Positions 9,268 through 20,431 are shown, counted from the first letter of the stretch. The stretch is DNA of 64,000 nt from Pseudomonas lalucatii (GCF_018398425.1 NZ_JADPMV010000001.1:2170001-2234000); one strand, 5' to 3'. The notes: generated by a model not told the origin, from the sequence alone. Numbers and translations are program-made.

Positions 9268-10163
9268 TCACACCTGATAGACCGGCACGCGATTGCACCA
9301 GCGGTCCTTGTATTCGCGGTCGGCGCGGCCGAAGGAGTAGCGCAGCGGCTTGCCCAGGGCCCGGGCCTCGGCCCAGGCGGCCTGGGTGTTGACGAAGCTG
9401 AGCACGCTGCCGGGACTGAACTCGCGGTTCTGCGGGTCGACGCCGCCGTTGATGTACTCCAGGCTGACCCACTGCGGCGCCTCGACCCGGTAGAGCACCT
9501 GGATGGCCACCGGCTCGTCGTTGAGGTAGATCAGCGAGCCGGTCATGAACTCGCGCAGCAGGGCGAAGACCTCGGCCAGGTGGGCCTTGCCGGTGGCCTC
9601 GAAGCCCCAGCGGCGCTGGAACAGCTCGGCATAGATCGCCGCCTGTTCGCCGGCGCTCAGCTCCAGCATGGGCCGGATCACCCCGCCCGCCTCCTCCAGC
9701 AGGCGCTGCTCGCGGCGCTGGTTGTAGCGGAATTTCTTGCTGTACTGCTCGGGCTCGCGGGCCAGGGCCAGGCCCTCGGCCTGCTCGCGCAGGGAGCTGA
9801 TGTGTTCGGCGTGCAGATCGGAGAGGTAGCGCGCCTTGTGCCGCAGCGCCAGCCGCGCCTGCGGCGCCATCGGCAGGATGATCTCGGCATTGCCCAGGTC
9901 GAACAGGCCGCGCTTGCCCTGGCGCTTGAGCACGTCCTTGGACAGTGCCAGGTGGCGTCCCCAGGTCGGTAGCGCCGCCCTCAGCTCGCCCTGCGCCTGC
10001 CACCCCAGGTAGCGCACCGGGATGCCCGCCAGGCCGGCCAGGCGCTCGACCACCTGCGGATGGGTGGCCACGCTGCCGCCGAAGCGCTGCCAGAGTTCGG
10101 CATAGGTGACGGCATCGATCGGGGTCCAGCCCTGCTCGCGCCACAGGCGCAGATGACTCAGCA

Positions 10164-10164
<1 letters not shown>
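9268..10164 (-). CDS. mig-14: Mig-14 family antimicrobial-peptide resistance protein
   Basis: A 298-residue GNAT/FemAB-like protein of the Mig-14 family, first described in Salmonella, where it promotes survival against cationic antimicrobial peptides. Homologs sit in the Pseudomonas LPS locus. Matching stretches include PRYLGWQ-like VRYLGWQAQGELRA, the SKKFRYNQRREQRLL basic helix and the C-terminal LRYSFGRADREYKDRWCNRVPVYQV region. The ATG at 10164 shares a base with the msbA stop (TGATG), so I prefer it to the TTG three bases upstream. It lies between msbA and dnpA in one minus-strand operon. Confidence 0.88.
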
Positions 10165-11981
<1,817 letters not shown>

Positions 11982-12038
11982 CGGGTGGGGCCTTGGATCG
12001 TATAAAAGCGGGATACTATCACAGCGCCGAAGCCTGGG

Positions 12039-12061
12039 ATTGAGGGGACAAGTGTCTCAAT
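12039..12061. promoter_or_regulatory. Interrupted inverted repeat in the msbA/waaL divergent region
   Basis: ATTGAG (12039-12044) and CTCAAT (12056-12061) form a 6-bp dyad, with an inner ACA/TGT pairing. It lies mid-way in the 147-bp divergent promoter region, where base composition drops below its surroundings. It could be an operator or a leader hairpin. No known motif is matched. Confidence 0.3.
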
Positions 12062-12128
12062 CCGCAAGAAATTCACCGCCTGTTCCAGTAGAATCGCCGC
12101 CTCCTAGCCAGCTCGAAAGCAGAGGCAG

Positions 12129-13313
12129 ATGCACTCAACCACCGCCAACCTGCGCCAGCGCAGCTTCACGTTCATCTGCAACTGGCTGCTGCCACTGGGG
12201 CTACTTTGTCTGCTGATCGGCCTGCCCCTGCTGCCCGACCGCAGTATCTATCACAAGCTGTTTTACGCACTGATCGCGGCGCCTGCCCTGGTGGCCTTGC
12301 TGCTCCGCCCGCAGGAACTCAGGCTGTTGCTGCGGGAACCCATCGTCCTTGCGTTTCTCGCCTATGCCGCCTGGGCGCTGCTGAGCATCAGTTGGTCCGA
12401 TACCGACGCCTCCATCGGCAGCCTGTTCAAGCGCCCGGTGTATATCTTCATGCTGATGGCCGGCTGCTGCCTGCTGGCCCACCAGAATCGACGGCGCTTT
12501 GCCCACAGCATGCTTATCGCCGCCCTGGCGGTGCTCCCAATCGTCTTCTACGCCCTCGCCGAGGTCGCCACAACGTGGAAGCCCGGCCACAGACTGATCG
12601 GCACGGGCGCACTGGACAACCCGCTGCTGAGCTCACACCTGTTCGGCTTCTTCTGCATTCTCTGGCTCGGCCTTGGCATGACGCTGCCGCGCCGGTTGGG
12701 CTGGCTCGCTGCACTCCCTGCGCTGGCATTGGCGGCCACGCTGCTGGCCACCGGCTCCCGCACCCCCCTCCTGGCCGCCTCGCTGGCCGGCGCCTGGCTG
12801 GCCCTGGCCTGCTGGAACAAGCGCTCGCTAGTACTGATCCTGATCGGCCTCTCCGGCCTGAGCGCCCTGTTGCTGCTTTATCCCGAGGCGCTGCTAGCCC
12901 GCGGAACCTCCTATCGACTCGAACTCTGGCAAGACACGCTGAGCAGGATCAGCCAGAGGCCCTGGCTGGGATTTGGCTTCGATGCCCACCTGGCCATTCA
13001 GCTCCCGGGATTCCCAGTACCCTTCAGCGAACCACACAGCTTCGCCATCGGCGTGCTCTATTACACCGGCATAGTCGGCCTGTGCCTCTGGCTCGCCATG
13101 CACCTGGTGGCGCTGCGCCAGTGCTGGGTGAACCGGGCCAACTACCTGTTCGTGATCGCCGGCGCCTTGCTGGTCTATGGCCTCGGTGGCGGCCTGGCCG
13201 AAGGCGGTGGCATCCTCGCGCGGCCCAAGGAGCACTGGTTTCTGACCTGGATCCCCCTGGCACTGATTGCTGCACTCAGTCTTTCTCAACGGACATCCGG
13301 GGCGCGGACCTGA
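12129..13313 (+). CDS. waaL: O-antigen ligase
   Basis: WaaL joins the undecaprenyl-linked O-polysaccharide to core-lipid A on the periplasmic face. The 394-residue protein is highly hydrophobic with about 10-12 membrane segments and a larger periplasmic loop near residues 255-310 containing ARGTSYRLELWQDT and SEPHSFAIGVLYYTG, the Arg/His-bearing region of Wzy/WaaL ligases. Third-position G+C is lower than in neighbouring housekeeping genes, as is common for strain-variable O-antigen functions. The stop overlaps the next start (TGATG). Confidence 0.88.
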   Translation: MHSTTANLRQRSFTFICNWLLPLGLLCLLIGLPLLPDRSIYHKLFYALIAAPALVALLLRPQELRLLLREPIVLAFLAYAAWALLSISWSDTDASIGSLFKRPVYIFMLMAGCCLLAHQNRRRFAHSMLIAALAVLPIVFYALAEVATTWKPGHRLIGTGALDNPLLSSHLFGFFCILWLGLGMTLPRRLGWLAALPALALAATLLATGSRTPLLAASLAGAWLALACWNKRSLVLILIGLSGLSALLLLYPEALLARGTSYRLELWQDTLSRISQRPWLGFGFDAHLAIQLPGFPVPFSEPHSFAIGVLYYTGIVGLCLWLAMHLVALRQCWVNRANYLFVIAGALLVYGLGGGLAEGGGILARPKEHWFLTWIPLALIAALSLSQRTSGART

Positions 13314-13951
13314 TGCAGCGACTGTCGCAGCAAGAACTCGAAGGACTCTCCGACAACGCCGAAGTACTGGAGAGTGACGGGCTGGGCGCCAAGGTACTGA
13401 AGCTGCACGACGGCAGCTTTCTCAAGCTCTTTCGCAAACGCTCACGCTGGTCCAGCGAAACGCTTCGCCCCTATGCCAGGCGCTTCGCCGAGAACGCCAG
13501 GGACCTGCAGCGCCTCGGGTTTATCAGCCCGCAGATCATTCAGGTCTATGCCCTTCCCGGACCGGTCAACGCGACCGCCGTGCACTACTGGCCGCTGCCA
13601 GGCAAGACCCTGCGCCAGGCGCTCAGTCAGGGCTCGGCCGAGCAACGCGAAAGACTGGTGGAGCGCTTCGGGGAGCTGCTGGCGAAGCTGCATGAAGCGG
13701 GCGTGTACTTCCGCTCGGTGCACCTGGGCAATGTACTGCTGCTGCCCGATGACCAGCTCGGCCTGATCGACCTGGCGGACATGCGCATCGGTCGCTTCGC
13801 GCTCAGCCTGGGGAAGCGTCGGCGCAACCTGAAGCACATGCGCCGCTACGCCGAGGACAGCCGCTGGCTTTTCGAGGAATACCGCCATGCATTGCGCAGC
13901 GGGTATGGCCGGCTCGCGGGCAGAACGGCGCAACAGCTCTTCCCCGGCTGA
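13313..13951 (+). CDS. LPS kinase-like protein lacking the catalytic Asp (PA4998-type)
   Basis: A 212-residue protein of the LPS kinase/InaA fold coupled to waaL by a 1-base overlap. The N-lobe has KVLKLHDGSFLKLFRKR. The expected HxDxxxxN catalytic loop reads FRSVHLGNVLL, so Ser stands where the catalytic Asp should be while the metal-binding Asn is kept. The DFG-equivalent is LIDLADMR, retaining an Asp. It may be a pseudokinase or an atypical phosphotransferase. In P. aeruginosa the equivalent gene also lies beside waaL. Its stop is 11 bp from the convergent acetyltransferase stop, around a small GCTAG-CGCT-CTAGC hairpin. Confidence 0.8.
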   Translation: MQRLSQQELEGLSDNAEVLESDGLGAKVLKLHDGSFLKLFRKRSRWSSETLRPYARRFAENARDLQRLGFISPQIIQVYALPGPVNATAVHYWPLPGKTLRQALSQGSAEQRERLVERFGELLAKLHEAGVYFRSVHLGNVLLLPDDQLGLIDLADMRIGRFALSLGKRRRNLKHMRRYAEDSRWLFEEYRHALRSGYGRLAGRTAQQLFPG

Positions 13952-13962
13952 CGGCTAGCGCT

Positions 13963-14604
13963 CTAGCGCCTGGCCGCTGCCGCACCCGACTCGCGTTGCC
14001 GGGCATACTCGAGAAACTCGCTGAGCCGATCGCTGCATAGCAACCTGGCAACGCTGCGCACTTCCGCCTCCGGCCATTCCCACCAGGCGCTTTCCAGCAA
14101 GGCGGCGCGCGACTCCTCGGGGAAGCGCCAGCGCACGTGCCGGGCCGGATTGCCGGCGACCACCGAGTAAGGCGCCACATCCCGGCTGACCACAGCCCCC
14201 GCCGCCACCACGGCGCCGTGTCCCACCGTGACCCCCGACAGGATGATCGCGTGGGTACACAGCCAGACGTCGCTGCCGATCACGACATCTCCGCGACTCA
14301 CCGCGTAACCGGGGACGTCCGCCACCTCGGGGATCATCGCCGGAAACGGATAGGTGCTGACCCAGTCGGCCCGATGATGACCGCCGAGGAAGATCTCCAC
14401 CTGCTCGGCTATGGAGCAGTAGCTGCCAATCCTCAGGGTCGCGCCCTCCTGCCAGTCATGCACGATGGGCAGGCCGTAGCTGCCCACCCCCATCTGGTAC
14501 TGCGGATAGCGGCGCAAGAACTTGGCCTGCCCCTGGTGCAGCTTGGGCAAGGCGCGGATCCGCTTCTTGGCACGCTTCTCCCGGTAACGAGCCCAGAAAC
14601 CCAC
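13963..14604 (-). CDS. CatB-related hexapeptide-repeat O-acetyltransferase
   Basis: A 213-residue left-handed beta-helix acyltransferase. The XAT/CatB hallmarks are IGSYCSIAEQVEIFLGGHHRADW (catalytic His in GGHH), STYPF, and the hexapeptide run DVVIGSDVWLCTHAIILSGV ending in YSVVAGNPARHVRWRF. Such enzymes transfer acetyl from acetyl-CoA to sugars or small acceptors, and here an LPS-core or O-antigen sugar is the likely acceptor by context. The start is GTG at 14604, six bases after the upstream GT2 stop. I do not recall it in the P. aeruginosa PAO1 core locus, so it may be a strain-specific decoration gene. Confidence 0.82.
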   Translation of the reverse strand: MGFWARYREKRAKKRIRALPKLHQGQAKFLRRYPQYQMGVGSYGLPIVHDWQEGATLRIGSYCSIAEQVEIFLGGHHRADWVSTYPFPAMIPEVADVPGYAVSRGDVVIGSDVWLCTHAIILSGVTVGHGAVVAAGAVVSRDVAPYSVVAGNPARHVRWRFPEESRAALLESAWWEWPEAEVRSVARLLCSDRLSEFLEYARQRESGAAAARR

Positions 14605-14610
14605 GGCGAA

Positions 14611-15495
14611 TCAGCTCTTTTCCAGGGGCGAGAAGTACAGGCGCATCAGGCCCCGCCAGGTCTTCTTCGACCAGCTCTTGAAGGGAATCTGCGCCAGCAG
14701 CTCACGGGCCAGGGCCCGATCGCGGTTCGAGCACTTGAGGAACATCGAGCTGAGAAAGCGCGTGCGCACGAACTCGTACTGTGGGTGATCGCTGAACAGC
14801 GCGTAGGTGCGCAGGATGCTGTCGATCATGAAACGGTGGTTCTTGTAGGAGTTGCTGGCATGCTTGCGATAGCGCGCCAGGACCTCGCCCAGGCAGTCGA
14901 TGTAGTAACCGGCATGGGTGATCTTCAGTTCGATCAGCAGGTCCTCCAGGCGGATCTGCGGGTCGAAGCCGCCGACCTTCTCCAGGGCCTCCTTGCGAAA
15001 CATCAGGGTCGGCGCAGGAGGATAGGGCTTGCGCTCCATGAACACGTCGTCGAAATCCAGGCGGCGAAACGGCACATCACGGCGCTGGCGCTTCTCCGGG
15101 AAGAGCTCGCCGTCGGCGTCGATCAGTTCGATATTGCCCGCACAGATCCCGACCTCCGGCTTGCCCTCCATATAGGCGACCTGCTTGGCCAGACGCTCCT
15201 CGAGCATGATGTCGTCCGAGCCGAAGGGCACGACCAGGCTGCCCTTGGCACGCTCGATCGCCGCATTGAGCGTGTGGGTCAGTCCCTGATTCTGCTGCAC
15301 CTGGAAATCGAAGCCATGTTCACCCTGGAGGCGGCGGATGCGCTCGACGCTGTCGTCCTTGGAGCCATCGTCGATGACCAGCAGCTCGACATTCGGGTAG
15401 GTCTGACGCAGCACGCTCTGGATGCACGCCTCGATATACGGAGCATGGTTGTATGACGCGATGATCACCGTGACCAACGGCTGATGTTCACTCAT
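14611..15495 (-). CDS. Family 2 glycosyltransferase (WapR-like position)
   Basis: A 294-residue GT-A inverting glycosyltransferase: VTVIIASYNHAPYIEACIQS at the N-terminus, ELLVIDDGSKDDS, and a DxD-type motif in VPFGSDDIMLEE. It probably adds a sugar such as rhamnose to the outer core or a cap. The P. aeruginosa rhamnosyltransferase WapR is a GT2 next to a GT4 in the same locus, but donor and linkage cannot be read here. The ATG at 15495 overlaps the upstream GT4 stop by four bases (ATGA). Confidence 0.85.
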   Translation of the reverse strand: MSEHQPLVTVIIASYNHAPYIEACIQSVLRQTYPNVELLVIDDGSKDDSVERIRRLQGEHGFDFQVQQNQGLTHTLNAAIERAKGSLVVPFGSDDIMLEERLAKQVAYMEGKPEVGICAGNIELIDADGELFPEKRQRRDVPFRRLDFDDVFMERKPYPPAPTLMFRKEALEKVGGFDPQIRLEDLLIELKITHAGYYIDCLGEVLARYRKHASNSYKNHRFMIDSILRTYALFSDHPQYEFVRTRFLSSMFLKCSNRDRALARELLAQIPFKSWSKKTWRGLMRLYFSPLEKS

Positions 15496-16643
15496 GATGC
15501 TTGGCTCACCTGATTCAGCGACTCGTCGATGAGACGCAAGTACTGCTGTCGGAAGGATTCGATATCGTGATGGGACTGCAGGTAACGGTACGCCTGCTCC
15601 CCCTTGGCCCGCAGCTGCTCGTCACTGAGCGCCAGGTAGCTGTCCAGCGCGGCAGTCAGGCCGTCGACATCCGCGGGCGGTACGGCCAGGCCTCCGGCCC
15701 CCTCGATCAGGGGCAGCATGGCCGGCACGTTCGAGGCGATGACCGGAAGGTGCCCGCTCATGCCCTCGAGCAGCGCCAGGCCCAGCCCCTCGGCCAGCGA
15801 CGGCATGGTCCAGAGGTCGAAGGCGCGCACGTACTGCAAGGCGTTCTCACGAAAGCCCAGCAGATGCACGCGGCCTTCGAGCCCGAGCTTGCCGGCCTCG
15901 GCCCTGAGCCTCGCCTCCTCGCGGCCCTTGCCGATGATGGCGAGCTGCACCCCGGGGTACTTGTCCTTGAGGCGGGCGAAGGCGCGCAGCAGATAGACGT
16001 GTCCCTTGACGGGCACCAGGCGACCCAGGGCGCCGATCAGCCTGGCCTCGGGGTCGAGCCCCAGCTGCCGCCGTGCCTCATCGCGCTGCAGCTGCAGCGC
16101 CTCGGCCTGCTCGATATCGATGGCATTGGTGATCGCCACCGTATTCTCGGCGGTGAAGCCGCAGGCGCAATCCAGCAAGTATTGCTTCACCGCCGGGGAG
16201 ACCCCGACGAAGCGCCAGGCGGAATCAATCAACCCTCGCGCCTGGCGCCGCCGGTAGAAGCGATCGTACTCACCGAAGCCATGGGAAATGCCGATGCACA
16301 GCGGCACCTTCAGCCAGCGGTTCAGCTGCAACAGCATGTTGACCGGCTTGAAGCGGTTGCAGATCACCACATCGAAGCGCTCTTCTCGGCAGAAGCGATA
16401 GAGCTGCCACATGGCCCGCAGCCGCAGCCCCTTGAGCTGTTTGTCGGCAAAATTGAAGTACACCGAACGATCGGCTCGACTCACCGGTTCCCCAGGCGCC
16501 GGCTCGCCCCGCAGAAAAGCGGCGACCACCTCATAACGCGCGTAGGGTAATGCCTTGACGATCTGCTCGGCCAGGTCGGCGAAGTCGTGGGCCTTGACGT
16601 TGTAGTCCGGCTGCAGCTGCAGCACCTTGATCCGCCTGCTCAT
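15492..16643 (-). CDS. Family 4 glycosyltransferase (Ssg-like)
   Basis: A 383-residue GT-B retaining glycosyltransferase. The GT4 C-terminal domain is clear: GALGRLVPVKGHVYLLRAF, LAIIGKGREEARLR and the E-x7-E donor site in MPSLAEGLGLALLEGMSGH. It lies between the DUF6625-like gene and the GT2 with ATGA overlaps on both sides, so these form a translationally coupled set. The equivalent P. aeruginosa gene (ssg) affects LPS/exopolysaccharide and phage sensitivity. Sugar specificity is unknown. Confidence 0.85.
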   Translation of the reverse strand: MSRRIKVLQLQPDYNVKAHDFADLAEQIVKALPYARYEVVAAFLRGEPAPGEPVSRADRSVYFNFADKQLKGLRLRAMWQLYRFCREERFDVVICNRFKPVNMLLQLNRWLKVPLCIGISHGFGEYDRFYRRRQARGLIDSAWRFVGVSPAVKQYLLDCACGFTAENTVAITNAIDIEQAEALQLQRDEARRQLGLDPEARLIGALGRLVPVKGHVYLLRAFARLKDKYPGVQLAIIGKGREEARLRAEAGKLGLEGRVHLLGFRENALQYVRAFDLWTMPSLAEGLGLALLEGMSGHLPVIASNVPAMLPLIEGAGGLAVPPADVDGLTAALDSYLALSDEQLRAKGEQAYRYLQSHHDIESFRQQYLRLIDESLNQVSQAS

Positions 16644-17521
16644 GACTCACCCTGCTGGAATCCCTGGGCGCTGATCTGCCATACCGGCTCGCGCGCCAGG
16701 CGCTCGACCGCTTCGGCAGACGGCAGCTCGAGCGCCGGCCAGGCGTCGCGCTTCCACACCACGAAGTGGAAGTAGGGAAACTCCCGCCCCGAGTCCAGAT
16801 CGTTGCTCAGGCGGCCTTCATGCCAGAACCAGCGGGTGGGAAACACGAAGCCGCCATCGGTCCATGGAATGCACCCGCTTGGGGTACTGAACGCTTCGCG
16901 GAACTCACTGCGGCGGCGCCAGGGATTGAACAGCCCGACCAGCTTGAACAACGGACGGGGGAAGTTCTTGCGCCAGAGAAATATCCGGCTGAAGGCCCCC
17001 TCGTCCAGGGCATGATGCTGCTGATCGCAGAAGCGCGCCTGCCAGTGCGGCATGCGCATGAAGGCCTCACGCATCCGCTGCGTATTGCGCATCAGGCACA
17101 GATGGCCGGAGACCCGTCGCTCATGGGTGGAGAACAGGTCGCGACGCGCCAGGCGTTCGGCCGTGAAGTAGTCACGCAGCCTGCCGAACACCAGGTCGAT
17201 GTCGCCGAACGCCCAGAAGTCGTAGCCGGCCAGGCGGTCCGCATGGATAAAGCCCAGGGCCGGCTTGATGTCGCACAGCTTGTAGGCATTCTCCGGCGCG
17301 AACGGAATGTTCAGGCGCTGGGCGACCAGGGCGCAATAATCGGCATAGGAGATGCTCTCGACGCGCACGTTCTCCGGCAGATCGGCCGGCACCCCGCAGT
17401 CGCTGAACAGCAACCAGTCGACATCCGGATTGCGCCGGCAGCTCTCCAGAAAGAACGGCATCCAGAAGGGCCAGCGGCCGAAATACGGGATCACGAAACA
17501 AATACTCGGCTGAGCCGTCAT
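16640..17521 (-). CDS. DUF6625-like protein of the LPS/exopolysaccharide locus
   Basis: A 293-residue cytosolic protein resembling DUF6625 proteins found in polysaccharide clusters. It begins ICFVIPYFGRWPFWMPFFLES, a GT-A-like first strand, and has WAFGDIDLVFGRL with an acidic FGDIDLVFG motif in the position of a DxD metal site, followed by FSTHERRVSGHLCLMRN. This suggests a divergent glycosyltransferase (inference). I choose the ATG at 17521 because AGGGGGAA is spaced correctly from it, rather than the in-frame ATG at 17539. It overlaps the next GT4 by four bases and follows the WapH-like gene by 42 bp. Confidence 0.75.
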   Translation of the reverse strand: MTAQPSICFVIPYFGRWPFWMPFFLESCRRNPDVDWLLFSDCGVPADLPENVRVESISYADYCALVAQRLNIPFAPENAYKLCDIKPALGFIHADRLAGYDFWAFGDIDLVFGRLRDYFTAERLARRDLFSTHERRVSGHLCLMRNTQRMREAFMRMPHWQARFCDQQHHALDEGAFSRIFLWRKNFPRPLFKLVGLFNPWRRRSEFREAFSTPSGCIPWTDGGFVFPTRWFWHEGRLSNDLDSGREFPYFHFVVWKRDAWPALELPSAEAVERLAREPVWQISAQGFQQGES

Positions 17522-17563
17522 GGCGCATTCCCCCTGCACTGAGTTCGGCTGGTCATCTGCTGC

Positions 17564-18679
17564 TCACCTGACGGCCATGGCATCGAGCTGCCAGAAGGCT
17601 TCACGCACGGCCCGATCGGAGAAGCGCGTCTCGACCCGCTGCTGCATGAGCCTGGCGCACAGCTCGCGCTGCTGGTCGTCGAGCCCGGCCATGTGGCGCA
17701 GGGCGGCGGCCAGGGCAGCCGTATCGGCCAGGGGAAACAGCACGCCGACGCCTTCTACCACTTCCCGCCCGCCGCCGCAGTCGCTGCCGATCACCGGCAC
17801 GCCCGCCGCCATCGCCTCCAGCAGCACCATGCCGAAGGGCTCATGGTCGGAGGTCAGGGCGAAGACGTCGAAGGCGCGAAAGAAGCGGCGGCCTCCCGGC
17901 ACCTGGCCGAGGAACAGCACCGAGCCGGCGACATTCAGCTCCCGCGCCAGCTCCTTGAGGGACGCTTCCAGGCGTCCGCTGCCCATGATCGCCAGCAGGC
18001 TGCCGGCCGGCAGTTGCGGCAGGGCCTGGGCGAAGCCGCGGATCAGGGTGGCCTGATCCTTGTCCGGGTGCAGGCGGCCGACGTTGCCGACCACCCAGGC
18101 GTCACGCGGCAGCCCCAGGGCCTGGCGCGCGGCGTCGCGCTCGAGCAGTTCGGCCTGCACCGCGCCGATGTCGATGCGGTTGTAGAGGGTCTCGATGCGC
18201 GCGGCCGGCCAGCTTGGCAGGCTTTCGCGCATCTCGTCGCGCACCGCATTGGACACCCCGAGCAGCGCCAGGCGCCGCTTGAAGAGGCCGGCGAACAGCC
18301 TGCGCGACAGCCGCCGGTAGTCGCCGAAGGCGTGGTGCACGCCGATCACCGGCAGGCCGGTGCCGAGCAGGGCGACATAGACCGGCTTGAAGCGGTGGGC
18401 GATGCACAGCTTGAAGTCGCCGCTGGCGGCGATCCGCCGGATGTCGCGGATCGCCTTGAGCTTGAGGCCGCGCACCTCGCGGCTCGAGTAGTTCAGGAAG
18501 ATCACCTCGTCGGAGGCCGAGCCGGCCTCGACCTCGGCACTCGGCGCCCCGGTCAGGTACACCGTGGTGACCTTGTACGGGGTGTCGGCGAACAGCGCGG
18601 CATACTGCCGGGCACAGTCGAGGAAGGGCCCGTCGTAGCCGTGGCAGAACTGCAGGATGCGCGGCTCAGGCCTGCTCAT
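17564..18679 (-). CDS. wapH: Family 4 glycosyltransferase (WapH-like)
   Basis: A 371-residue GT-B glycosyltransferase placed directly after the carbamoyltransferase, the position of WapH (core glucosyltransferase) in P. aeruginosa. Key stretches are IAHRFKPVYVALLG and HHAFGDYRRLSRR in the N-lobe, VVGNVGRLHPDKDQATLIRG, and SDHEPFGMVLLEAMAAGVPV (E-x7-E donor site). The start overlaps the carbamoyltransferase 3' end by 14 bases, so translation is probably coupled. The exact donor is inferred from context only. Confidence 0.82.
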   Translation of the reverse strand: MSRPEPRILQFCHGYDGPFLDCARQYAALFADTPYKVTTVYLTGAPSAEVEAGSASDEVIFLNYSSREVRGLKLKAIRDIRRIAASGDFKLCIAHRFKPVYVALLGTGLPVIGVHHAFGDYRRLSRRLFAGLFKRRLALLGVSNAVRDEMRESLPSWPAARIETLYNRIDIGAVQAELLERDAARQALGLPRDAWVVGNVGRLHPDKDQATLIRGFAQALPQLPAGSLLAIMGSGRLEASLKELARELNVAGSVLFLGQVPGGRRFFRAFDVFALTSDHEPFGMVLLEAMAAGVPVIGSDCGGGREVVEGVGVLFPLADTAALAAALRHMAGLDDQQRELCARLMQQRVETRFSDRAVREAFWQLDAMAVR

Positions 18680-20420
18680 ACCAGTCCTTGCCGTCCTTGA
18701 CCACGAGGATGTCCTCCATGATCAGGTACTGCAGGTCGGAGCCGTAGAACATGTTCAAGGCATCGGTCGGCGAGCAGATCATCGGCTCGCCGCGGCGGTT
18801 CAGCGAGGTGTTCAGCGACACGCCGTTGCCGGTGAGCTTCTCCAGCTCCAGCATCATGTCGTAGTAGCGCGGGTTGTACTCGCGCTTGAGCACCTGGGCG
18901 CGGGAGGTGCCGTCCTCGTGCACCACTTCGCTGACGCGGGTCTTCCACTCATCAACGACCTCGAAGGTGAAGGTCATGAATGGGCTCGGGTGGTCGACCT
19001 TGAGCATCTGCGGGCCGACTGTGTCGAGCATCGACGGGCAGAAGGGGCGCCAGCGCTCGCGGAACTTGATCTGCTCGTTGATGCGGTCGGCCACCCCGGG
19101 AATGCTCGGGCAGCCGATGATCGAACGGCCGCCGAGGGCGCGCGGGCCGAACTCCATGCGCCCCTGGAACCAGGCCACCGGGTTGCCGTCGACCATGATC
19201 CTGGCGATGCGCTGCGGCATGTCGGCGATCTGCTTGAACACCGGCTTGCTCGGGTGGCGGGCGCAGGCGGCGATGACGTCCTCGTTGGAGTAGGACGGGC
19301 CGAGGTAGACGTGCTCCATCTTCTCCACCGGCACGCCGCGCTGGTGCGACACGTAGGCGGCGGCGCCCACCGCGGTGCCGGCGTCGCCGGAGGCCGGCTG
19401 GACGAACAGTTCCTTGACCTCGGGGCGGGCGATGATCTTCTGGTTGAGCTTGACGTTCAGCGCACAGCCGCCGGCGAAGGCGATCTTGCCGGTCTGCTTG
19501 ATGATGTCGCCGAGGTAGTGGTCCATCATCTGCAGCGCCAGTTTCTCGAACAGCGCCTGCATGCTGGCCGCATAGTGGATATAGGGGTCGTCGGCGATAT
19601 CGCCTTCGCGCTTGGGCCCCAGCCACTCGATCAGCTTCTTGGAGAAGTAGAAACCCTTGCCCTTCTCCTTGTAGCGGCGCAGGCCGATGACGTTGGCGTA
19701 CTCGGTGTTGATCACCAGCTGGCCGTTCTCGAAGGTCGCCAGACGCGAGAAATCGTACTTGCCGGCGTCGCCGTAGGGCGCCATGCCCATGACCTTGAAC
19801 TCGCCGTCGAGCATCTCGAAGCCGAGGAACTCGGTGATCGCGCCGTACAGGCCGCCGAGCGAGTCCGGGTCGTAGAACTCCTTGATCTTGTGGATCTTGC
19901 CGTGCTCGCCGTAGCCGAAGAAGGTGGTGGCGTACTCGCCCTTGCCGTCGATGCCGAGGATCGCGGTCTTCTCGCTGAAACCCGAGCAATGGTAGGCGCT
20001 GGAGGCGTGGGCCAGGTGGTGCTCGACCGGCTCGAGCTTGACCTTCTTGGCGTCGAAGCCCAGCTGCTCCAGGCACCAGAGGATCTTGTTGCGGTAGCGC
20101 TTGTAGCGCCGGTTGCCCATCAGGATGGCATCCAGGGCGCGGTCCGGGGCGTACCAGTAGCGCTTGGCGTAGTGCCAGCGGGCCTCGCCGAACAGGCTGA
20201 TGGGGGCGAAGGGAATGGCCACCACGTCGACATCGGCGGGCGTGATGCCGGCCTGCTCCAGGCAGAACTTGGCCGACTCGTAGGGCATGCGGTTCTTCGC
20301 GTGCTTGTCGCGCACGAAGCGCTCTTCTTCGGCGGCCGCGATCAGCTTGCCGTCGATATACAGGGCGGCGGAAGGGTCATGGCTGAGGGCGCCGGAAAGG
20401 CCGAGAACGGTCAATGCCAC
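18666..20420 (-). CDS. Heptose carbamoyltransferase of the LPS core (NodU/CmcH family)
   Basis: A 584-residue carbamoyltransferase. In Pseudomonas cores the 7-O-carbamoyl group sits on heptose II, and this gene (sometimes called wapO) occupies the matching place. The N-terminal Kae1-like domain carries the metal motif HHLAHA (134-139), with ILGIDGKGEYATT and GGCALNVKLNQ as nucleotide-binding loops. The C-terminal YrdC-like part includes EFGPRALGGRSI and RINEQIKFRERWRPFCPS. The start is GTG at 20420 with AGAGG upstream, 11 bases after the kinase stop. Confidence 0.93.
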   Translation of the reverse strand: MALTVLGLSGALSHDPSAALYIDGKLIAAAEEERFVRDKHAKNRMPYESAKFCLEQAGITPADVDVVAIPFAPISLFGEARWHYAKRYWYAPDRALDAILMGNRRYKRYRNKILWCLEQLGFDAKKVKLEPVEHHLAHASSAYHCSGFSEKTAILGIDGKGEYATTFFGYGEHGKIHKIKEFYDPDSLGGLYGAITEFLGFEMLDGEFKVMGMAPYGDAGKYDFSRLATFENGQLVINTEYANVIGLRRYKEKGKGFYFSKKLIEWLGPKREGDIADDPYIHYAASMQALFEKLALQMMDHYLGDIIKQTGKIAFAGGCALNVKLNQKIIARPEVKELFVQPASGDAGTAVGAAAYVSHQRGVPVEKMEHVYLGPSYSNEDVIAACARHPSKPVFKQIADMPQRIARIMVDGNPVAWFQGRMEFGPRALGGRSIIGCPSIPGVADRINEQIKFRERWRPFCPSMLDTVGPQMLKVDHPSPFMTFTFEVVDEWKTRVSEVVHEDGTSRAQVLKREYNPRYYDMMLELEKLTGNGVSLNTSLNRRGEPMICSPTDALNMFYGSDLQYLIMEDILVVKDGKDWYEQA

Positions 20421-20431
20421 TGGTTTTGCCT

